A stretch of DNA of 11,305 nt from an uncultured Comamonadaceae bacterium (GTDB lineage: Bacteria; Pseudomonadota; Gammaproteobacteria; Burkholderiales; Burkholderiaceae_C), in NCBI GenBank assembly GCA_937893415.1, contig CALBWZ010000430.1:1-11305 (forward strand), given 5' to 3'. This document shows, piece after piece, positions 6,393 through 11,305 of this stretch. The position numbers and the translations under genes were made by a program. The notes under the pieces are model-generated. The model had not been told where the DNA came from. It was given only the letters and a program-made list of their open reading frames with translations, and made no database searches. The stretch's first letter is position 1, and the number at the start of each line of letters is the position of its first letter.

Positions 6393-9300
6393 TTACTGCT
6401 TGTCAAATGGCATAGGCATTTGGGCTAGGTCACGCTTGGTCTCAACCAATACCAGTGGGCCGTCGTTCACAACCACTGGAGCAACCCGTCCGCGTACTAC
6501 TTTTGCTGCGGTAGGCTCGGCTGCCATTGCGGCTTGCGCATGGGCAATTTTGCTTGCATCAGAATTTACCCACGTCAAACCTGAGCTGGCTGCTACAGCG
6601 CTCATGGCATCAACAGAGAGTGCGTAGCTGCCAATGTTTGGCATACGCTTTGGTGCTTCTGCTGTTGTAGCAGGCGCGGCGGTAGCTACTCCAGCAGCAG
6701 GCGGATTTGCGACAACAGGTGCACTCACTGGTGAGCTTGTAGGCGCATTCAATGGTGTAGCTGTTGCTACAGGAGTTTGTACGCGCGTTGGCTCATGTGC
6801 ACGCTCTTGTTCCTGCTCCTGCTCCTGCTCCTGTTGCTGTTGCTGTTCTGGCTGTGGAGCAGGTGCTGTATGCGACTGCTCTGTGTTGTCACTGTTGTCA
6901 GCGTTGTCAGTGCTGTCACCACGGCGGCGGTCACGACCGTAGCGGTCTCGGCTGCGACGTTCGCGCGGTGCGCGCTCAGTTTGCTCTTGCTCTCCAACTG
7001 GGCCATTGCTCTCACTAGCGGATTGCTGTGCTTGCTGCGTGTGTGAATCGCGGTTTGCAGCGATTGACGCTGATGAGTCGTCATCGTGTGAAGCAGGGCG
7101 GTTGAAGTAACTGTAGCTGGGCGTCTCGTTGGCTGCGCTGGCAGAATTCAAGTTGCTGTCATTGTGCATGCGCTGGTCGCTGTGGCCTGGCTGTACCTGT
7201 TGGGCAGCTGCACCGGCTGATGCACCTTCAGTTGGAGCTTGTTCATCGCGGTTGCGATCGCCACCTCGGCGTGAGCCTCGGTCGCCTCGTTCGCCTCGGT
7301 CTCCACGCTCGCCACGTTCACGCCGTGGTGCACGTGGCTTGTTGTCGTCTTCGGGTGATGCTGAACCTTCTGGTTGCGTGTTGCCGTTTGACTCTGCGTT
7401 AACTGGCGTGTCGTTGCGGTCGTCGCGGTTGCGGTTGCGCCCACCACGCTCGCCGCGGGTGTTGCGTCCACTGCGCTCGTTCCTGTCGTCACGTTCCGAG
7501 CGCTCGCTGCGCTCAGAACGGTTGACGCTGTCGTTGCGGTCGGACTTCTCGCCTTGGTCAGCGTGGCGTGTGCCACGGGTGTTCCGGTTGCCGGTGTCTT
7601 CGGCGATGGCATCGCCTCGGGTTGGGCGCTCACCACGCTCACCACGCTCACCACGCTCACCACGGTTGCGTCCGCGACTGTTACGCGCGCCTTCACCGTC
7701 GGTGCGCGCACTGCGCTCACCACGGTTGTTGCGATCACCTCTGCCGCCGCGGTTGCCCGACCTGTCGTTGCGCTCGTTTGGCTTTCTGTCAGCGTTGACT
7801 GTGTCAGTTTGTTGACCAAAGCCTAGCAAGTTCATTAGCCACGCTACAAAGCCCCCGGCTGATGCGCCAATGGCACCAGCCTTTGAAGCCGTTACGCCAG
7901 AGGTGTTGGTCGCAGCAGGTGCTTTTGCAGGGGGTGTTGGAGCCGCAGTTTGTGGCATGGGCTCATCACGCAAGATGCCTTTTATGACTGGCTCTTGCTT
8001 GTTGGCACGTTCTTGGCTGCGGCGTGTCACGGTGGCTACGTCATCCACCTCCTCAGCCAGCGTGTAGCTGGCTTGCAAGTTGTCTAAACGCGCATCGTCA
8101 TGCTTTAAGCGCTCGAGCTTGTATTGCGGTGTATCCAAAGACTTATTGGGCACCAATAGCACATGGATGCGTTGCTGCAATTCGATCTTGGTAATTTCCG
8201 TACGCTTTTCGTTCAACAAAAAGCTAGCCACTTCAACGGGCACTTGAACTAACACAGCAGCGGTGTTGTCTTTCAGAGACTCTTCTTGAATAATGCGCAA
8301 AATTTGCAGCGCCGAGCTTTCAGTGTCACGGATGTGGCCTGAGCCGCCGCAGCGTGGGCAAGGAATAGACGCACCTTCGCTCAATGCAGGGCGCAAACGC
8401 TGACGGCTCATTTCTAACAAACCAAACTTGCTGATGGAGCCAAACTGCACACGCGCGCGGTCTTCACGCAAGGCATCGCGCAAGCGGTTTTCTACGTCGC
8501 GGCGATTGCGCGCTTCGTCCATGTCAATGAAGTCGATGACGATGAGGCCCGCCAAGTCTCGCAAGCGAGCTTGACGCGCGACCTCTTCGGCCGCTTCCAA
8601 GTTGGTACGTGTTGCGGTCTCTTCTATGGCGCCGCCTTTAATGGCACGTGCTGAGTTGACGTCAACCGATACCAAAGCTTCAGTGTGGTCGATCACAATA
8701 GCGCCGCCGCTTGGCAATTGCACAGTGCGGGCGTAAGCCGACTCTATCTGATGTTCGATTTGGAAACGCGAAAACAATGGCGCGTCGTCGCGGTAGCGCT
8801 TAACGCGGTGGCCATGTTCAGGCATCACATAGTTCATGAACTGATGTGCTTGCTCGTAAATGTCGTCGGTATCGATGAGAATCTCACCAATGTCGCAGTT
8901 GAAGTAGTCACGAATAGCACGAATAACCAAGCTGGATTCTTGGTAGATTAGGAACGCACCTTTGCCATTGCTCGATGCCCCGTCTACAGCCGTCCACAGC
9001 TTCAGCAAGTAGTTCAAGTCCCATTGCAGCTCTTCAGGCGCGCGCCCGATACCGGCAGTGCGCGCAATGATGCTCATACCGTTGGGGTATTCCAACTGGT
9101 CTAAAGCGATCTTGAGTTCTTGGCGATCTTCGCCCTCAATGCGACGGCTGACACCACCTCCACGTGGGTTGTTTGGCATCAAGACCACATAACGACCAGC
9201 CAAGCTGATGAAGGTGGTGAGTGCCGCGCCTTTGTTACCGCGCTCTTCTTTTTCGACCTGCACCAACAAGGTTTGACCCTCTTTGATAACGTCTTGAATG

Positions 9301-9563
9301 CGAGCTTGGCTAATGGAAACGCCAGTGGCGAAGAATTGCTTGGAGATTTCTTTGAAAGGCAAGAAACCGTGACGGTCTTCACCATAATCTACAAAGCAGG
9401 CTTCTAGTGAGGGCTCTACGCGGGTCACAACAGCTTGGTAAATATTACCTTTGCGTTGTTCGCGGCCTTCAATTTCAATTTCGTAGTCGAGTAGTTTTTG
9501 ACCTTCGACAATGGCCAGGCGACGCTCTTCGGTTTGAGTAGCGTTTATGAGCATCCGTTTCAT
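6393..9563 (-). CDS. rne: Ribonuclease E
   Basis: A 1056-residue endoribonuclease that starts mRNA decay and processes rRNA and tRNA precursors. The catalytic half (about 1-500) begins [10 protein letters not shown] as in E. coli and includes the S1 and 5'-sensor region. The magnesium-binding aspartates are D301 (VDVNSA) and D344 (IDFIDM), and the zinc-link CPRC has C402 and C405, each two positions before its E. coli equivalent. The rest is disordered. It holds a hydrophobic segment [13 protein letters not shown] (571-583), possibly membrane-binding; Arg/Gly/Asn/Asp-rich tracts (about 595-770) with RGE repeats; a Gln/Glu tract (906-920); and a conserved-looking tail (about 972-1056). Such tails are scaffolds for degradosome partners and RNA. 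The ribosome binding site AAAAGGA lies about 10 nt before the ATG. The long leader suggests autoregulation. Confidence 0.98.
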   Translation of the reverse strand: MKRMLINATQTEERRLAIVEGQKLLDYEIEIEGREQRKGNIYQAVVTRVEPSLEACFVDYGEDRHGFLPFKEISKQFFATGVSISQARIQDVIKEGQTLLVQVEKEERGNKGAALTTFISLAGRYVVLMPNNPRGGGVSRRIEGEDRQELKIALDQLEYPNGMSIIARTAGIGRAPEELQWDLNYLLKLWTAVDGASSNGKGAFLIYQESSLVIRAIRDYFNCDIGEILIDTDDIYEQAHQFMNYVMPEHGHRVKRYRDDAPLFSRFQIEHQIESAYARTVQLPSGGAIVIDHTEALVSVDVNSARAIKGGAIEETATRTNLEAAEEVARQARLRDLAGLIVIDFIDMDEARNRRDVENRLRDALREDRARVQFGSISKFGLLEMSRQRLRPALSEGASIPCPRCGGSGHIRDTESSALQILRIIQEESLKDNTAAVLVQVPVEVASFLLNEKRTEITKIELQQRIHVLLVPNKSLDTPQYKLERLKHDDARLDNLQASYTLAEEVDDVATVTRRSQERANKQEPVIKGILRDEPMPQTAAPTPPAKAPAATNTSGVTASKAGAIGASAGGFVAWLMNLLGFGQQTDTVNADRKPNERNDRSGNRGGRGDRNNRGERSARTDGEGARNSRGRNRGERGERGERGERPTRGDAIAEDTGNRNTRGTRHADQGEKSDRNDSVNRSERSERSERDDRNERSGRNTRGERGGRNRNRDDRNDTPVNAESNGNTQPEGSASPEDDNKPRAPRRERGERGDRGERGDRGSRRGGDRNRDEQAPTEGASAGAAAQQVQPGHSDQRMHNDSNLNSASAANETPSYSYFNRPASHDDDSSASIAANRDSHTQQAQQSASESNGPVGEQEQTERAPRERRSRDRYGRDRRRGDSTDNADNSDNTEQSHTAPAPQPEQQQQQEQEQEQEQERAHEPTRVQTPVATATPLNAPTSSPVSAPVVANPPAAGVATAAPATTAEAPKRMPNIGSYALSVDAMSAVAASSGLTWVNSDASKIAHAQAAMAAEPTAAKVVRGRVAPVVVNDGPLVLVETKRDLAQMPMPFDKQ
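6811..6833 (-). repeat. 6-nt tandem repeat encoding Gln-Glu
   Basis: Nearly four copies of a CTCCTG unit on the plus strand encode alternating Gln and Glu in the RNase E tail (within residues 906-920). A run of Gln codons adjoins at about 6834-6848. The repeat is in frame, so length changes would alter only the linker length. Confidence 0.75.
7628..7663 (-). repeat. Four perfect 9-nt tandem repeats encoding RGE in rne
   Basis: GCTCACCAC is repeated four times without mismatch on the plus strand (7628-7636, 7637-7645, 7646-7654, 7655-7663). It encodes the Arg-Gly-Glu run at residues 634-646 of RNase E. Related degenerate tracts encode Arg-Ser-Glu (about 682-691) and Arg-Gly-Glu/Asp (about 748-763). 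Confidence 0.9.
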
Positions 9564-10084
9564 GATGCGGGTTCCTTTTCAAGCACAGTTTGACCCAAAG
9601 TGGGTCCAAAGCCTGAATGGGTGGCGGGCAGCACAAACGTCGGGTGGAATTGCCGGAGAGCTACAAGCGATTCAATAAGACCGTCATGCACGCGAGTGCA
9701 TTGAGGGCCTGAGTTCAGCCTGCGCGTAGGCGCGTGACAAACAAGACGCTTGGTGACTCGTTTGGATCCAAGCCGTCTCTATTGTCTCAAACAGCTGCAT
9801 ACTTGCCAGCTGCTTGAAAAGGTATTCCGTCGTAAGGGTTTGTGTGTCCAGTACCCATTCCCAAGGCAAGTCTGCGCCTGTACTAGGCGGCGAGCTCAAT
9901 TAAATTATGAGTCCATCAAAGCCGCGAAGACCGGTCACATGCAGATATGCAGTGGTGGCAACACTGCGTCAGGTAGATCATCTGCCAGCGCCTAGCGCTT
10001 GTTGCGTGATGATCTGGCTGTTAAATGAGGCCCTGATGCTGTAAAGCTTCAGAAAATCAAACACTTAAATGCCTTTTTAGACGC
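9564..10084 (-). promoter_or_regulatory. Long structured 5' leader of rne
   Basis: No gene is seen in this 500-nt stretch. If transcription starts after the TATAAT at 10096-10091, the rne leader is about 520 nt. Inverted repeats: AGATCATC / GATGATCT (9975-9982 with 10008-10015) enclosing AGCGC / GCGCT (9987-9999); CAGCTG / CAGCTG (9792-9797 with 9807-9812); a 10-bp stem with one bulge (9744-9753 with 9768-9778); ATGCAC / GTGCAT (9686-9701); and TTTGACCCA (9589-9597) against 9601-9610 with one bulge and a 3-nt loop. The last ends 8 nt before the Shine-Dalgarno (9573-9580). In E. coli the 361-nt rne leader mediates autoregulation by RNase E; a similar role is inferred here. Confidence 0.6.
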
Positions 10085-10089
10085 AACGC

Positions 10090-10096
10090 TATTATA
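10090..10096. promoter_or_regulatory. Shared -10 element for divergent rne and rluC
   Basis: TATTATA reads as a perfect TATAAT on the minus strand (10096-10091) and as TATTAT, five of six, on the plus strand (10090-10095). Start points would be near 10084 for rne and 10102 for rluC, giving rluC a leader of about 54 nt. The -35 matches are weak on both sides. The hairpin ACAGC / GCTGT (10101-10115) lies at the expected rluC start point and within the rne promoter spacer. Confidence 0.55.
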
Positions 10097-10155
10097 GGGG
10101 ACAGCTTGCGGCTGTAGGGTATTTTTCTGCAGGTATTACAAACAAGGTCAGTTCA

Positions 10156-11127
10156 GTGCAAGAAGCCATACGTTATTTAATAGTAGACGAGTCCGGCGAC
10201 GGTCAGCGTTTAGACAACTTTTTGTTTAAACATTTAAAAGGTGTGCCAAAAACACATATCTACCGAATTATTCGATCCGGAGAAGTCAGACGCAACAAAG
10301 GCCGTGTTCAAGCCGACAGCAGGTTGGCATTGGCAGATGAACTGCGTATTCCACCTATTCGTGTGCCAGAAAAGGCCGTACCAGTGATTGAAATGGCTGA
10401 TAACGGGCACATTGATGCATTGCCCATTTTGTTTGAGGACGACGAGTTCTTGGTGATAAATAAACCAGCTGGAATTGCCGTACATGGTGGCAGTGGTTTA
10501 AGTTTTGGCGTTATTGAACAGTTGCGCAGGTCAAGGCCGGACGCTACATTCTTGGAATTGGTACACCGCTTAGATAGAGAAACCAGTGGTCTTTTACTGG
10601 TCGCTAAAAAGAAACGCGCTTTAAAGGCTTTGCAAGACCAGTTTCGAGCCAGGCAAACAGGCAAAGTGTATTTAACACTGGTAAAGGGTGTTTGGCAAAA
10701 ACCGCATCAAATTATAGATGCGGCATTGCAGAAGTACAATTTAACCAACGGCGAGCGCCGCGTGCGCGTGGTACCTAAAGACCACGCCGACGCGATGGCC
10801 AGTCTCAGTATTGTCAAGTTACTGAAGGTGTACGCCTTCCCCACTAGCCCCTCAGTTCCTGTCGGCCTCAGCAGCAGTTTATTGGCTGTGACTATCAAAA
10901 CTGGGCGTACCCATCAAATACGTGTGCACATGGCCCATGCAGGCCATGTGATTGCGGGCGATGATAAATATGGTGATTTTGAATGGAATAAGCAGTTGCA
11001 TGCATCTGGCTTAAAGCGCATGTTTTTACATGCGTGGCGCTTGCAACTTCACCATCCGGTTAGTGGTGAAGCAGTTCAATTTCAGTGTGAATTGCCGAAA
11101 GATTTGTTGTCTTGGACAAATGTTTAG
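10156..11127 (+). CDS. rluC: 23S rRNA pseudouridine synthase RluC
   Basis: A 323-residue RluA-family enzyme that isomerises uridines in 23S rRNA (955, 2504 and 2580 in E. coli). An S4 RNA-binding domain covers about residues 18-75 (RLDNFLFKHL, then HIYRIIRSGEVRRN). The catalytic domain follows, with VINKPAGIAVHGG (100-112), the catalytic Asp D140 in VHRLDRETSG, KVYLTLVKG, and the closing GRTHQIRVHMAHAGHVIAGDDKYGD (250-274). Compared with my memory of E. coli RluC, the loop before GRTHQIR (about 226-241, rich in Ser and Pro) looks somewhat longer. The start is a GTG, supported by AAGG about 8 nt upstream and by the S4 domain beginning in the usual place. Divergence from rne is the arrangement also seen in E. 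coli and supports RluC over its paralogue RluD. Confidence 0.95.
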   Translation: MQEAIRYLIVDESGDGQRLDNFLFKHLKGVPKTHIYRIIRSGEVRRNKGRVQADSRLALADELRIPPIRVPEKAVPVIEMADNGHIDALPILFEDDEFLVINKPAGIAVHGGSGLSFGVIEQLRRSRPDATFLELVHRLDRETSGLLLVAKKKRALKALQDQFRARQTGKVYLTLVKGVWQKPHQIIDAALQKYNLTNGERRVRVVPKDHADAMASLSIVKLLKVYAFPTSPSVPVGLSSSLLAVTIKTGRTHQIRVHMAHAGHVIAGDDKYGDFEWNKQLHASGLKRMFLHAWRLQLHHPVSGEAVQFQCELPKDLLSWTNV

Positions 11128-11273
11128 TCAGAAGTAAAAATAACCCTTTGTTGTGTAATTGACATAAATTACACCGTTTAACTATGTATTCTGTGTTTTA
11201 TTTGTGGTTATTTTATAAAATGCCCCTCGGATATAACTACAATAGCGCTAAGATCATTAACTAGGAGGAAATA
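11128..11273 (+). promoter_or_regulatory. AT-rich promoter region of the H-NS-like gene
   Basis: A perfect -35 TTGACA (11159-11164) is followed after 18 nt by TATGTA (11183-11188), a weak -10. A perfect 8-bp dyad, GTGTAATT (11153-11160) / AATTACAC (11167-11174), straddles the -35. Further on are the 12-bp palindrome ATTTTATAAAAT (11210-11221) and a strong ribosome binding site AGGAGG (11263-11268). The dyad could also be a weak end signal for rluC, but no T-run follows. Confidence 0.5.
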
Positions 11274-11305
11274 ATGGCTTCATATCAAGAGTTACGTTCA
11301 CAAGC
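11274..11305 (+). CDS. Start of probable H-NS-family nucleoid protein (partial)
   Basis: Only the first ten codons and part of the next are in the window: MASYQELRSQ. This resembles the MxxYxEL opening of betaproteobacterial H-NS-family proteins (for example those beginning M-S/A-T/S-Y-K-E-L-L-A-Q), which bind AT-rich DNA and silence genes. An excellent ribosome binding site, AGGAGG, lies 5 nt before the ATG, fitting a highly expressed protein. The AT-rich region upstream fits the self-repression usual for such genes. With so few residues the family call is tentative. Confidence 0.5.
   Translation, partial: MASYQELRSQ

Noticed and set aside
7628..7663. Tandem repeats as a CRISPR array
   Set aside because: The unit is 9 nt with no spacers and is in frame with Arg-Gly-Glu codons of rne.
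7129..7819. Long open frames on the plus strand (228 codons, 7129-7815) and in another minus frame (223 codons, 7148-7819) within rne
   Set aside because: They overlap the Arg/Gly/Asp-rich repeat region of RNase E. Repeats with few stop-like codons keep all frames open; the translations are low complexity (Arg-Ser-Pro, His-Ala runs) with no domain or ribosome site.
9684..9995. Small open frames in the rne-rluC gap (71 and 81 codons)
   Set aside because: They lack ribosome binding sites and known motifs, and they overlap the inverted repeats of the leader.
11153..11174. Dyad after rluC as an intrinsic terminator
   Set aside because: The stem is AT-rich and no T-run follows; its position over a perfect TTGACA fits an operator better.

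Overview
The window looks like a piece of a betaproteobacterial chromosome, most likely Burkholderiales. The gene content is core housekeeping. The RNase E has the long R/G/N/D-rich tail and the C-terminal 'GLTWVNSD...[13 protein letters not shown]' block that I associate with this order, the DEAD-box protein is of the RhlE type, and base composition is moderate. I see no insertion sequences, phage genes, CRISPR arrays, tRNAs or rRNAs.

Layout, left to right. (1) 135-692 (+): a membrane-anchored OmpA-C domain protein. (2) Three minus-strand genes read rhlE-type helicase (start near 3612), then a PaaI-family hotdog thioesterase, then gloA (end 767). Thioesterase and gloA overlap by 4 nt; a strong intrinsic terminator separates the helicase from the thioesterase. 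(3) 4061-6306 (+): ettA followed after 5 nt by a DUF1415 gene, closed by a terminator that works on both strands. (4) 6393-9563 (-): rne, encoding a 1056-aa RNase E. (5) 10156-11127 (+): rluC, divergent from rne, the arrangement also found in E. coli. (6) 11274 to the window edge (+): the first codons of a probable H-NS-family gene behind an AT-rich promoter region.

Most genes act on RNA or translation: RhlE-type helicase, EttA, RNase E and RluC. RNase E and the helicase both have long disordered Arg/Gly/Asn-rich tails and could be partners in a degradosome-like assembly; that is inference. gloA with the thioesterase is a small metabolic/detoxification pair, and the OmpA-like protein is an envelope component.

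The most interesting material is non-coding. A predicted ~520-nt rne leader carries at least five inverted repeats, including a branched one and one just upstream of the Shine-Dalgarno sequence, consistent with RNase E autoregulation. The rne/rluC intergenic region has a nearly symmetric -10 element that could drive both genes. The helicase leader has two strong hairpins and an ambiguous start. The H-NS-like promoter has a perfect 8-bp dyad over its TTGACA. I did not find a clearly new multi-gene system; the protein-coding genes belong to known families.
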